From Yamagishiella unicocca (Eukaryota > Chlorophyta > Chlorophyceae > Chlamydomonadales > Volvocaceae): a DNA stretch of 64,000 nt. The translations under genes and the position numbers were made by a program. Where the stretch lies: assembly GCA_003116995.1 (NCBI GenBank), contig BDSL01000043.1, positions 372,001 through 436,000 on the forward strand. Reading direction: 5' to 3'. Below are positions 27,199-39,754 of this stretch, piece after piece (the first letter of the stretch is position 1; every line of letters begins with the position of its first letter). The notes under the pieces were generated by a model, which did not search any database, was not told the DNA's origin, and worked only from the letters and a program-made list of their open reading frames with translations.

Positions 27199-30100
27199 CT
27201 TTGAGGACCAAATTGCAGGAGCGGAGCTCCTGGGCGGCACGTTGCCTCGCAACTGGAAGGTTACTGACTGTTGTTGGTGATCGAACTCCTACCGGTAGTA
27301 CTGAGTATTGCTCCTACTCGTGCAAAAGGGGATCACGGTCGAATAATAAGGCAAATGTAAAATATGACCGGTATTTGGTTTTGCCCAGCTGTTGAGCTGT
27401 GGGTCCTAATCTGCGGTTGGGCCCTAGATGCGATAGTCCATTTCGCTCCATTTTCCCCACACCTATCCCCTAGGCTCAAAGTACTGTATACCCAATACTT
27501 CAGATTTGTAGCGCAATTTTCATCGCTATCAGGCGGCGCGAATGACCGGGATCGGGACCGGGACCGGGGTTTCCACCGGTAACCCCGGTCCCCGGACCCG
27601 CAAACTCGGAAGCACGGCCCACATGGGGCTTTGACGAGTCGGCCCACTCCGGTTGAGGATCTTACTGGCTCATAGCAGCAGCTGCTCGTCGGCACGCACC
27701 CGCTTTGTATGCTGAGCGGCTCAAACGGCATCGACGCGTCGTCGTGGGCGCGGAGCACCTCAAAAGGCATCTGGAACCCACTGTAACCAATACGACAACA
27801 ACAACAAGGCATCGTCGTGGCCGCGCCACTGTTGGCACGTGCGGGCGGCCCTTCCTCCCCAACGCAGCCTCCGCATCGATTCGAAACGAACCTGCACCTC
27901 TCTTGCTTTGCAGAACCTTGCCGGCCGAGCCTTACACGAGTTGGCTCGAGCGCAGATGTCCCGCAAGCGTGCGAGTAGTAGGCAGGCCTGTACCTGCCTG
28001 CCCATTCTGCTGAGGACGTGTGTGGATAAGCGAGAGCGCCGCTGTCTTGTGTCTCTGGGTTTCGATCCCGTGGACCCCCCCCCCGGCCAAAGGTCATATT
28101 ACGACCTTCGGCTTTAGTATCCCCAACCCAGTTCTCCAGCATGCATCTCAAAACGTTTGTTCTAAACAGTTTTTTCGGGCATCCACGGGTCTTCCTCGAA
28201 CCCCCCGGCCAACCCCAACCCGCCCCCCGGATTCTCGTATAACCCCCCCCCCAAACGGTTTTTCTCGCATCCACGGGGCTTCCTCGACGCCCCCCACTGT
28301 TAGCTTGCGGTTGCGGTTCGTGTCCTCATCGCGGTATCTCCCTAGGAGGGCGGCGCGGTTCAAGCCATGCGCCGGCAACGGACGCACGCCTGTGCGAATC
28401 GGTGACGTATCTCATTTCCAAGATAACGGTTTATATCCGGGCTGGGCTGGGACGTCGCTAGGCGTCAGTGCATCGCGCATCACCGTGCCCGTTGGTTCTA
28501 CCTGTAATCGTTACAACAACGACCATGCCCCCAGTGCATGTCGGTATTTGTTTCCTCCGTCTTGTTCAGTGTCAGGCGATGTGCCCGATGGTTCTACCTC
28601 TTGGTCTGGAACCCACTGTAACCGTTACAACATGCCCCCATTCGCCACCCCGGTTCTCCATCCGTTCCACCCGTTCCACGCTCCACACTTTAATAGCACA
28701 TTAGTTCCTTTCACCTCCCTTAACCGGCCGTCGATGGGTCAGTTTTTTGGACAGTGAACCCAAGTCCAATTCCGGTAGCATGCGCGCGCGTCCAGGTGTC
28801 CGAAGCCCATGCGCCAGCTACACTTCCCAAGTCGAGTAACCGGTTATTTTCTGAACCCCCCGCCGGGACCCCGACCTCGCATCTTCCGGTGCACCGCGGC
28901 GCCCTTGCGGCCATCCTATCCCTTTTTGATCCCGTACGCTGCCGCTGCCGTACAGAGGTACCGGTATGCCGTACACTTCGGCACGTACATAAGGCACGCG
29001 CTCCGCCGGCTCCTCCTCGTTCGCTTTGGCCCCTGCCCACCCAGTCGGTCTCCGAATGCCCATGCCCTGACGCCCGCTGGTGCCCCCTGCCCGAGAGCTG
29101 CGAATGCTTCGCGCCGACCGCCATCACCGGCTGCGCTGGGCGCTGACCAGGTGAGTTCAACTGCTGGATAGGGAGGAGTTTTGCTAGCGAACATTGCTTT
29201 ACACTTGCGTTCTCGTCTGCGGGCATACAGCTGCTCGTTTGTGCTCCGTGGTTTCCAGTACCGTGCGGCGGCGTTGCAGGACGTCGGCATCCTGCCACGG
29301 ACGCTGTATGGCCATATCCGGTAACTTACTTCGTCAACTTACTTCATCAACAAGATAACGGTCTGTAGTCGAGAGGGTCCGGGTTTCGCCAAGGTCTCGC
29401 TCTAGCATATCCAGCCACCACACGAAGTTCTCCACCATGCGCCCCAAACGGGCTCTCAAACTGTCTCCCTAAACCGCCCGGGGCCCTTGCTTATTTCCGT
29501 GCATATAGGCATAGCCACCGGGGTGCGTGGACATATAGCAGCCGGGGTCGACATTGGGCCCCCCGGATTTCCTTTCCTCAACCCAGTTCTCCAGCATGCG
29601 TCGCGAAACGTGTGTACTACACGTGCCCGATGGTTCTACCTCTTGGTCTGGAACCCACTGTAACCGTTACAACAACGTGTTCCCAACCGGTTTCCTAGCC
29701 AGTGCCGACCCACGGGCTTTCCTCACAAGCCCCCGCTCAGCAGCCTCCGTCCAATCAACCAGTCCATACATCGCGGCTGCCTGGCTGCTGGCTGCTGCGC
29801 AGTGCAGTGCAGTGCAGGTCGTCTCGCTCCTAGCAATCATCTCCCGCATTCCATCCCTTCCCGGGCGTGGCTGGCTGCGTTTGCGCTGTCGGTGCGCGTC
29901 TGCTGGAAGGTAGCTAGACGGGTATCGCCTCTGCTTGCGTGACTCATGCCCCGGGGCCCGCCCGCCCACTCGACAACGACCAGGATCGTGACCGGGGAGA
30001 AGACTACTGCGAATGGACTTCCGGCAGCAGGCACTGCAGACAGACAGACAGGCAGGCAGCAGCGAGCGGGAGCGGGAGCACTTACCTACCCACTCAACGA

Positions 30101-31512
30101 CCGTCACTACCCACCTACACAGGATGGCATCGGGTGGCGCCGATTGATGTGGCCGATGGCTCTGCACTTCGCCCAGGCACCCACTGTTAGAACACCAATT
30201 ACCCCTGGGGTGCTGGCTGCTGCTCAGTGTGCTTACAGCCTGTCGCTTTGGTGTTCTGGTGGTTTGCCTTTGTTCCGGTGCATGTCGGTCTTTGTTTCCT
30301 CCGTCTTTTTCGGTGTCAGGCGATGCGCCCGATGGTTCTACCTCTTGGTCTGGAACCCACTGTAATCGTTACAACAACCAATTACTACTTGCCCCAGCCC
30401 CAGCCGCAGCGCGTTCAAACGCATGGCAAAGCGAATAGCGCGCATCGTGCGAACGCCCTCGTACTCGTGACCTCTGCGTGTACATACGTGCTGCTGGCTC
30501 CTAATGGATCCGACATGGTGATGCCTGACGTGAAGTGGAGTGTTGTCGTACGATTCATGTCGGCCGACGGCTGCGAGTTGGATCTGAGCATATGCCTGGA
30601 AGACAGTTAAGCAGCTTCAGGATCAGTTAGTGCGTTGCGTCTGGCAAACGAGTGGTAGGATTACGACCCTTCACATTGTCGTACAAGGGGGGCCGCGGCC
30701 GCGGCCGCGCCCATTTTGGAACGAAGCAGCCGGTCAGCACAAACACCCAGCCGGGAGCTTGCCCAGTCAGAGGGATGCGATCGGGCCCGCATCCACGCGC
30801 GCATGCATCCTCGGAGACCCCACGCTAACGCATCCATTTGGGTCGGACGCATCACCCGTCGTCGCACCCACGTCCACATCCAAACCAACCCACATCCACA
30901 TATCCTCATTTCCGGAATGTCACGTCTTTCGCATCCCCGTGCGTGACCGGCATCCTACCCCGGTTGCAACCCTCCTGCCCAGTTAGTTGGACGCTCGTCC
31001 AGACCACGCCACAACCCACTGCCAATGCAAAAGACACTCTGCATTATGCACATCTTGTGTTCAATTGTTCCATAAACATTCCGCGACGCCTTACGGAAGA
31101 AAATCATGAGGTAGAGCGTCTGCCTGCTGCCGGCCTGAAATCATCTAGCTAGCACACCGCCCAGCCGCCCACACGGTCCGTAGACCGTGCGCAGGCGGAT
31201 CGGTGACCGCACAGCCCACCGCATGCAGGCACCAAGCAACAGCACATAAAAGCACCTTCAGCAGATACAAAGGGTTACTACTACATACAAAGCGCCTTCA
31301 GCACAAGCACCCGTGATGCGGGCGGGGCATATATACACGCACCGCCACATCACCGTCCTCATCTGTTGCTGCTGACACTGGTCAACAGCCCCAGGCTGAA
31401 GATCACAGCGTTGACCCGGTGGCGCGAGCGTATAGGGTGTACTGACACCCTCACCGCCCCGCCCCCTTAACACACGCAAGGCCTAGCGCCAGCGTAACCT
31501 TACTTATTATTA
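27199..31512. other. Intergenic region upstream of VSR, repeat-rich, no supported gene
   Basis: It contains one full M1 copy (28087-28203), an M2-like copy (about 28790-28860) and several copies of a dispersed family with ACCTCTTGGTCTGGAACCC. Short open frames, for example ending at 30610 (+) and 29146 (+), are not recognisable. A GT donor-like site at 29151 (ACCAG|GTGAGT) hints at a decayed exon. The VSR promoter should lie just right of 27198. Confidence 0.5.
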
Positions 31513-31826
31513 TTATTTCACAGCGTTGACGAACGTCAGCGACATGTCGTCCGCCCTCATGCCAGCCACATGCTTGTTGGCCACGGCCGCCAAAGCGTGC
31601 TTTTCCGCCTCCGCCGCGGCACTGGGTGGGTGGGGGCAAACGCATGCATCGGTGTAAGTAGGGTGGGTGTTGGATACCGGTGAGTCTAGCCTAGAAGCGA
31701 CCACTGGGTAGTAGTAGTAGCTGTTACTGTTACAGTGGGCCCCAGACCATAAGCTAGAGCCATCGGGCGCGTCGCCTGACAGCGAAAAGGTTTTTGTAAC
31801 GGTTATTACAGTGGGTTCCCGACCAA
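27766..31826. repeat. Dispersed short repeat family B (at least six copies)
   Basis: Copies sit near 27770-27800, 28484-28527, 28570-28632, 29617-29676, 30150-30190 and 30300-30376 (+). An inverted pair lies at 31715-31826. The core is CGATGGTTCTACCTCTTGG followed by TCTGGAACCCACTGTAACCG and TTACAAC. Two copies extend left through TCCGTCTTTTTCGGTGTCAG. No coding or tRNA-like structure was seen. Confidence 0.8.
28087..28203 (-). repeat. Dispersed intron module M1, intergenic copy
   Basis: Nearly identical to 17701-17822, including the AAGGTC-N7-GACCTT hairpin (28089-28107). It shows that M1 is not confined to introns. Confidence 0.88.
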
Positions 31827-33751
31827 GAAAAGGTGATGGATACTTGTATGACAGGAAGTCTCGAACCCAGCCGGTCTTCGTTGAACCTACATGGTCGCAG
31901 CTAGTCAGGGATGCCGATGGATGCATGGTGTGCGTGCGTCCCCAGGAGGTCAGGGTGCAGAGACAGGTGTGCAAGCTAAGCGGGATGGAGGAGGGCGGCG
32001 GTGGCGCCCCGCCAACTTCATGTAAGGCGGCGGCGGTGGAAACCGTCATAGGGCGAGCGAGGTGCGCCCAGTGCCGCTGGGGGGCCGGGCGGAGGTAGGG
32101 GGCCGCTGTGGAGTGTTCCCTGGAGGGGAAGTGGAGCGCACGTAACCAACCTGGCGGCTGCCACCCCGGCTAGAGCCGTGGCCCGGAGGGGAGGCAGCCG
32201 CCAGGTACCCAGGCAGGTTGGTTACGTGCGCTCCGCTTCTCCTCCAGGGAGGCAGCCGCCAGGTTGGTAACGTGCGCTCCACTTCTCCTCCAGGGAGGCA
32301 GCCGCTAGGTACCCAGGTTGGTTACGTGCGCTGCTGCTCGCTTCGCGTCGGCCTCGCCCCCGTGCACGTGGGACATTAACAGACATACATCGCTCAGCGG
32401 CGGCGAGGCCCACGCGCAAGTGCGCACCCTTACCTACCTGCCCTACCTGCGCAGGGTGCGTAGATCCCCTACCCAACCCAAGTACCCTCCCTGGACCCCG
32501 CCCGCAACCTGCTGCGTGAGCTCCACTTCCCCTCCCTGGACCCCCCGCCAAACCAACTCGAGCGAGACGCACGTCAGTGACCACGCACCCGAGGCTCTCG
32601 GCGGGCACCACGACCACCAAGACCGAGAGCGCGCGCGCCGGCCAAAAAACACCAACCGCCAACCGCTAACCGCCAACCGCCAACCGCCAACCGACCTGGC
32701 GGCCCATTCCACCGACTGCCGCGCCAGGGGCTCGAAGCTGCTGGCCGCGTCAGCCGCCGCCTTCCACGCCATCGCGCCTACGTCGACCGCCGCCTTCCAC
32801 GCCATCGCGCCTACGTCGACCGCCGCCTTCCACGCCATCGCGCCGACGTCGACCGCCGCCGGCCCCCTGGCGGCCGCCGCCGCCGCCGCCGCCGCCGAGT
32901 GGTGCCACGCAGAGATCCAGAAGCCGCCGGCCACCGCCGCCGCCACCAGCCCCGGGATGACCAGGTAGGAGCGATACCACTCTGCGACCGCGTCGCGGTG
33001 CGGGTGGGTGAGCTGGGTGAGCTGGGTTGGGGTGGGTTGGGGTGGGTGACCCGGGGGTTTCGAGGACGACCCGTGGATGCGACCCGGGGGTGACCCGGGG
33101 GCGGGCGGGTATGTGAGGCGGGTGTCCTCGAGGATGCTGACGGCAACTGGCCCCTCGGTCGGCGGCGGCGACGGTTGGGAGAGTGTACGACACACGGTCC
33201 AAAAGCAACACGTGCGCGGAAACCCACCGAGCACGAAAACACTTTTCGAGCAAACGTTCAGCCGGCCACCCAACTGACCTTTCGTCGTCCAGTTGATCGC
33301 GGCGCATACGGCGCATACGGCATTATGCCCTATGCTAAATATACGGCGCATACGGCGCATACGGCATGCCCCTAGCTACCTATCCAGCTGCGGCACGAAA
33401 CATTGTTCCGATATTCAAATGTAAACCGACGCCAGCGCGGCCGGTATGATGTAGCTCACCCAGCCGCACCGCCTTGCTCGCCCGCTTGGCTATCTGCTCC
33501 GCCCGCTCCTCGCTCAGACCGTTGGCCCGCGCCAGCAGCTGCAGGAGCCGCGGGAGGTCCTCGGGCCGCCGCAGCAGCAGATGCAGGTCGCGAGGGGACA
33601 GGCACAGACGCTGGCAGGCGGCGGCCACCTCGGAGGCGTCGAACTGGCACAGACCGGGGAACAGCCGGGCGGAGACTTCGGTGCGAATCCGCCCTGTGTG
33701 CATCGGAAAGAGGCGAGCTGCTGCTGCTGCTGCTATTTCACGTATGGCCAT
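31513..33751 (-). CDS. Uncharacterised membrane protein, paralogue 1 of a two-gene family
   Basis: Three exons, 33460-33751, 32696-32981 and 31513-31621, give 687 nt and 228 aa. Exon phases (1, then 2) equal those of the gene at 41826-43868. Exon 1 encodes the shared domain: ARLFPGLCQFDASEVAAACQ, SPRDLHLLLRRPEDLPRLLQ, LLARANGLSEERAEQIAKRA. Exon 2 starts EWYRSYLVIPGLVAAAVAGG, a likely membrane helix, followed by Ala-rich sequence with three tandem copies of AVDVGAMAWKA (11 aa each). Exon 3 ends MSLTFVNAVK and lacks the second hydrophobic segment of its paralogue. The long N-terminal region of paralogue 2 is missing. Repeat family A begins about 55 bp upstream of the ATG, so the N-terminus may have been lost. 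Function unknown. Confidence 0.7.
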
Positions 33752-33804
33752 GGTAGGGCACGCTGCTGGGCCTGCTGGGGCCTGCTGCGAGTAGGCGGAC
33801 GGAG

Positions 33805-34535
33805 CGGAGGCTGCTGCTGCGCGAGGGAGGCGCGTGGACCGTCGCCGACGGGGAACGTTGGAAGGTCAGCGGGCACCGGGCGGCACTTCAGCGGCATACA
33901 TATATGAGTTGGGAGTTCAGGCGGTTTCAAAATGCGACCTAGCGGCGCCTCGAGCCTGACAGCGGTCGGCACGCCTCGGAACGGGCTTTGGGAAGTTTAC
34001 GAGAGCGACAAGGAAATCAAGCGGTGGTGTATCATGCACAACGGCAGGAGAAATATGCTGCTTGGTAAAAGAAGGACAAGACCAGCTATCTTATCATGTA
34101 TGGGCGGATGGAGGGGACGAGCTCGTCCAAGATGCGACCGATCTGTCGGTTGGCGGATTCAGGACCGCGGCGGCCAGCAAGTTCGGTCAGGACCCATCGC
34201 CTTCTGCTGCTGGATGCAAGTTTTTAATACCATGCTGCCTAGCTCGTGTGAGGACGCGGTAAGCAAGCAAACGTATGGAAGCCCACGCGTCGGAAGCTGC
34301 GTGTGCCCGAAGCGTCAAACGAACGCATGAAATATTTTCCAGTCGCGCGTTGGTAACAACTTGCATTCATAGCACCGTGATTGCTTGGCTTCCATTACAA
34401 TTCGCATTTGGGTTCCGACGACTTTTCGCCTTCCGTAAGGGACCCCCTGCTCGCCTGCCAGGACGGCTCTCGGCCTCCCAGGGCATGCCGCCTCACCGCC
34501 ACCCATCCAGCCCTCACCCCGCATCGCAAGACCCT
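33805..34535 (+). repeat. Dispersed repeat family A, copy 2
   Basis: It matches 2880-3495 reverse-complemented. It keeps the open frame at 33932-34330 (MRPSGASSLTAVGTPRNGLW). Similarity ends near 34530, before the common 3' end of copies 1 and 3. It abuts the 5' side of paralogue 1. Confidence 0.8.
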
Positions 34536-34715
34536 GCATTCCAAAACTGCCAGTCGCAGATGCTCGTGAGGATAGTGTATCAGGACAAGCAGCTTACAAA
34601 GTCTGTTCTGATTTCTTGACGGAGCAGTGCGTTTCTGAGGGTGGGCATGAGGCGGTCCACTTATCCGGCGGTCACAGCGGATAAATCATTCTTTAATCCA
34701 AGGGCGGTTTTCAAT

Positions 34716-35245
34716 CCTCAGGTCAGCGATCCTAATAAGCCGGGGCCGCCTTTCCAATACTCAGGTCAGCAATCCCAATACGCCGGGGCCGCCGTTCCAA
34801 TACTCAGGTCAGCAATCCTAATACGCCGGGGCCGCCGTTCCAATACTCAGGTCAGCAATCCTAATACGCCGGGGCCGCCTTTCCAATACTCAGGTCAGCA
34901 ATCCCAATACGCCGGGGCCGCCGTTCCAATACTCAGGTCAGCAATCCTAATACGCCGGGGCCGCCTTTCCAATACTGAGGTCAGCAATCCTAATACGCCG
35001 GGGCCGCCGTTCCAATACTCAGGTCAGCAATCCTAATACGCCGGGGCCACTGAGGTCAGCAATCCAAATACGCCGGGGCCGCCGTTCGAATACTGAGGTC
35101 AGCAATCCAAATACGCCGGGGCCGCCGTTCCAATCCGCAGGTTGCTAATCCCAATACGCCGGGGCAAGGTTTCCAATCCGCAGGTTGTTAATCCCAGTAC
35201 GCCGGGGCACGGTTTCCAATCCGCAGGTTGCTAATCCTAATACGC
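34716..35245 (+). repeat. 43-bp satellite array
   Basis: About 12 units with a 43-bp period. Each contains GGTCAGCAATCCTAATACGC followed by CGGGGCCGCCGTTCC. The last three units are diverged (CCGCAGGTTGCTAATCCC). Whole units repeat with no unique spacers. Confidence 0.93.
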
Positions 35246-36640
35246 CACCGTGACCGACGCCTAAACTAATCCAGGGGGGATGCCCACCCTCAGTGCGTTC
35301 CGAGGGGAACAAGGACATCCCGCTGCTGGTGCTCGAGACCTTGTGACATTGCACTGCGAGCCCATGCGACGTGTTGCGAACTTCGGGCGGGCCACCGTTG
35401 CGGTGCGCTTGTGACAGGAACTCCGCCTGTGGTGCCAATTTTTAACATAGTAAGCGCGGTCTCGGGGATCCCATGTGTATTGCTCTGTAGCAAACTCCGT
35501 TTGGTTAGTGAATACCACTCCCCTCACCACACGGCGGTGCAGACAAAGCCGAACATGTAATGAGCGCGCTCATTGATCCCCTGTTGTACAGCGACTAATC
35601 CATCAGCCTGAGCGTGCAGCGAACACAATCCTCAACAGTGCAGACATCGCCGTATAATATCATGGTGTCTAGTGCTACACCCCTGGCCGTAACAGCCCTC
35701 GCCGCAGAACTAGGCGCTGCATAATATCTCGGTGTCTAGTGCGACGCCCTTTGCTCAATAATAAAACCTGAGTGCGCAGTTAAAGCAATCTCTAGACGAT
35801 GTGCGAACACTGCTCTTAGCCCCCACCACAGCACTAGACGATGTGCGAACGCTGCTCTTCCCAACACATGGCCGTCACCACAGCCCACGCATTTCAGCCG
35901 GGACCTCCCGCCCCTTCCCAACACATAAACCCCTCAGTTCCCCACCCCCTTAATACACGCCAGGCTCCGGCCGGCGTAATATTATTATAATTATCATTAT
36001 TACACCGCATGGTTCATCTTAGCACAACCCCCTACCTTACAACGCGGCGCGCGGCAACGGTTCAGCGGGCTGAGCTCCAGCGGACGTTGACTCCGCCCAC
36101 CGTCTCAGGCTTCGCGTCCATCGAATCGCCCGAGTGCGCAGCGAAAGCAATCTCTAGACGGTGTGCGAGCGCTGCTCTCAGCCCCGGCTGCAGCACCAGG
36201 CGCCGGTGCAGGCCCCGCCACAGAACCACCTCAGCACCGGCTAACAGCGGCACCCTCATCACAGAAAACTGCTGGCTTGCACCATCCAACCCACGCTCAC
36301 GGCTCATGTGGCTCACAATGCCGGCGCATCTAGCGGGCTGTCACAGGAGCCTTCTCACGTAGCAGCTAGCCCATGAACCCGACTTTCGGAGCTGTGGGAC
36401 CCGGAACGACAGCAACAACGGCTGAGTTCCATGCCGTTCCACGATTACGAGGGTGGACATCTTCGCAGCGGATCCCGAGCAACGAGACCGAGTGCCGTAC
36501 AGAGCCATGCGGCTCCAAACTGTCGAACACCACCATGTATATCGAGGACCCCCAGTCAAGGATAGCGCCATCCGTCTCCCCGTCGAGCCTGTGCATCATG
36601 TCACCTGTGAAGGAGGATCAAAACATTTGCGTTGACGAGT

Positions 36641-37240
36641 GGCCCTATGGACAGCGCGGTTCATCCCTCCTTTCGCCCCACGGTAGCCCTACGGACAGCG
36701 CGGTTCATCCCTCCTTTCGCCCCACGGTAGCCCTATGGACAGCGCGGTTCATCCCTCCTTTTGCCCCACGGTAGCCCTACGGACAGCGCGGTTCATCCCT
36801 CCTTTCGCCCCACGGTAGCCCTATGGACAGCGCGGTTCATCCCTCCTTTCGCCCCACGGTAGCCCTATGGACAGCGCGGTTCATCCCTCTTTCGCCCCAC
36901 GGTAGCCCTATGGACAGCGCGGTTCATCCCTCCTTTCGCCCCACGGTAGCCCTATGGACAGCGCGGTTCATCCCTCCTTTCGCCCCACGGTAGCCCTATG
37001 GACAGCGCGGTTCATCCCTCCTTTCGCCCCACGGTAGCCCTATGGACAGCGCGGTTCATCCCTCCTTTCGCCCCACGGTAGCCCTATGGACAGCGCGGTT
37101 CATCCCTCCTTTCGCCCCACGGTAGCGCTATGGACAGCGCGGTTCATCCCTCCTTTCGCCCCACGGTAGCCTTATGGACAGCGCGGTTCATCCCTCCTTT
37201 AGCCCCACGGAAGTCCTATGGACAGCGCGGTTCACCCCAC
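36641..37240 (+). repeat. 44-bp satellite array
   Basis: About 14 units with a 44-bp period, each containing CCTATGGACAGCGCGGTTC and CTCCTTTCGCCCCACGG. Units are nearly identical, implying recent homogenisation. Because 44 is not a multiple of three it is unlikely to be coding. Confidence 0.95.
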
Positions 37241-39305
37241 CTCGGCTGCCCTCACTACCTGAATTGCTGTGGCCATTGCTCCCCGAGGTTGGCCCCTCAC
37301 TGCCGCTGCTACCGCTGCTGCCACTTCTGCCGCTGCCGCCACCGGTGCTGCGCCACTGTTGCTGTTAGAATTGCTTGCGACACGCGCTCACAATCAACCT
37401 CCAGGGGGAAGGTGCTGCCGCTGCGGCGTCCCAACAGCACGGTCCTTTGCTGACCCTGCTGTCCCCAGCGGCCTCCGGTGACCCTGCTGTCCCCAGCGGC
37501 CTCCGGTGACTGCGGCCCGACGACATCATGAGTGCCTTATGTTTGACATCGGTGATAATAGGCGTGTGTGCTTGTAAAAATGACTCCACAGCATATAAAT
37601 GACAAGGTATGATTTGCGTGGAGGTGCAGTCGGCCGCCGTTCACCGTCCGGGGCCACTTCTCGTGTTCCTTGCGTGGGCGCCCCATACTTCTAGTACATG
37701 TCGGTATGAATTATGTTTACGTAAGGTTTGCTGGCGTGAATAACTGCAAAATGCAAAAGCCAGGTTGCAAAGTGTTCGTTCGGCGAGGAGCAACTATCGT
37801 TCCTTGCTACCACCTATCAGCGTGCGTTATATCTTCGGTTATCTATAATGCTTGTTACTTGCCCGGAAGCAGGCTCCGTAATGGAAAGGCACCGTACGGC
37901 TAAGGAACAGTAAACCATGGACGGAACAGAGACATTACATGGAAGGGACAGACACAAACAGAAAAAATCGGGGTTCTCATTGTTTTGTAACAGTGACAGA
38001 ACGTTCCACTTAGTTTCGGAACAGTGACGGAACAGTGACAGAACAGTGACAGAACAGACAGAAATCCCGATAACAGACATCACGCCGTTCCTCGAGTGCA
38101 CCGCCGCCTTCGTCGACCGCCGCTGCACCCCCGCCGCGCATCAGGCCCGCGCCAACCGTGTGCCTGCCGGCGCCGGCCTGCTCTACCTCGCCCTGCCCCC
38201 CTCCGCCGGCGGCTCGGCCTCCTCCCCCTCGAAGCCCACGTACGGGCTCGCCATGCCGTCCTGGACGTGTATGTGGGGCCTGGCCGGCGCGTGTGGCCTC
38301 CTGCCGTCCTCTCCCCAGTAGCCCCAGCTCCTCCTCGTCCTCCTGCGCCACGGCCACCCCGCGGGGCCGCGGCCCACCCCCTGTGCCTCCTGCCCCTCCA
38401 CGGCGACGCCCGCACCACTGCCGCCCCCCTGGTGCTCGGCCGGCCCCTCCCACGGGGCTCCCCGGCCCTCGCCCAGCTGCTTGCGGCACTCGCCCATCTC
38501 CCGCCGCCCGTCACCATCCTGGGACCCACCCTCCCCCCTGTTCGAGCTTGCGACACACCACCGCCCGAGTACTACGCACGCTCCAGCTCCCACCGGCCCT
38601 CGCCGCTCCCACCGCCGCCTCGCCACCCGCTGCTGCCTCGCCCCTTTCCCCAGAGCTGTGCCCACGGTTCGGTGGAGAGGTGAGCTGTTCGGTCGGATGG
38701 GGGCAGTGGTTTAAAGGCTGTGCTGTGTGGAGAAGGGTGTTGAACCTTCCCGGCTGAGGACACACCAGAGGGGGGGCGGGAGCCGTTGGAAACACCATTG
38801 TGCGTTACACATGCAGTTCATGTCTTCCTCTCAGCTTGGGAGTGATCCAGCTGCCCCTGGCAATCTCTAGCAGTCCCCAACAGCCTGCAGTCCCCACGGG
38901 TCCCCAGCCTCAAATAAGTCTGCTGCAAAGCAACCACCAGGGGCCCGCGCTAATATGCCCCAGCCCACGAACACATGCCTCACAGCAGCACCACCTCCGT
39001 CCTCGTGCCCCTGGGATCTAGCCAACTGCGGGTCAGTTGCCGCCTGCCCAGGCCCTCCCAGACCCGTCCCCAGCATTCCCCAGCGAGCCATACGCAGCCA
39101 TCAACTTCCATCACCCCTATACCCATCATCCCTACACCCATAACCATATGAATGGTGCCCAGAGGAGAAGGGGGCCATACCCATTCCATGTGGGCCCACC
39201 CGGTCCCGGGCCCAGCAACACTACATATGCTCAGTCTGCCGCTGCCCACGGCTGTACGCATCGCTCCGTTCTTGCTCTCTTCCTTGCCTTGATGCCTACG
39301 CCAGC

Positions 39306-39671
39306 CTACGCAAAGCACGCTTGCACGCCGGTGGCATGTACGATGACCTCCACATCCGCGCTGTCGCTGACTGTCAGGATGGTCGTCACTCCGCTTGGGG
39401 TGCTGCACTGCAGCTTGTAGTGGTCGTCCCACAGGTAGAACTCCACGACGACGTCGCAGCACTGGTCGCGCACAGTAACGCGGATTTGCTTCTGGCTCGA
39501 CTGGAACGGAACCCAGGTGTCGGTTTGTGCCTCGCTGGTGCCAGATAGGTTGATGTCCTTCCCGTCCTCGTTGTTGTGGAAGTTGAGGGTGTATCCATTG
39601 GGAAGCGTGGAGCGGACCTTCTTGATTGCGAGAACCATCGTGGGCACGGATGTGAGAGGCTGCGTCGACAA
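39306..39671 (-). CDS. Hypothetical small protein, 121 aa
   Basis: A single open frame from ATG (39671) to stop. Its balanced composition is unlike the low-complexity shadow frames around it: VRSTLPNGYTLNFHNNEDG, DTWVPFQSSQKQIRVTV, VVVEFYLWDDHYKLQC. Alternating hydrophobic residues suggest a small beta-sandwich. There is no signal peptide, no membrane segment and no family I recognise. A 22-bp satellite begins about 85 bp upstream of its start. It could also be the last exon of a spliced gene. Confidence 0.4.
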   Translation of the reverse strand: MSTQPLTSVPTMVLAIKKVRSTLPNGYTLNFHNNEDGKDINLSGTSEAQTDTWVPFQSSQKQIRVTVRDQCCDVVVEFYLWDDHYKLQCSTPSGVTTILTVSDSADVEVIVHATGVQACFA

Positions 39672-39754
39672 TGTGTTCAGTGTTCAAGGGTTCACAGTAG
39701 TATGATATAGGCGCCCACAGAGGGCGCGCAGTTATGTAGAGGCGGTGGTTGCGT

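Noticed and set aside
34716..37240. Regular repeat spacing suggesting a CRISPR array
   Set aside because: Entire 43- or 44-bp units repeat with no unique spacers, and the genome is eukaryotic.
38096..38757. Three overlapping Pro/Ala-rich frames and a matching antisense frame
   Set aside because: All frames are open because of GC richness and none is clearly protein-like. A decayed exon is possible but unsupported.
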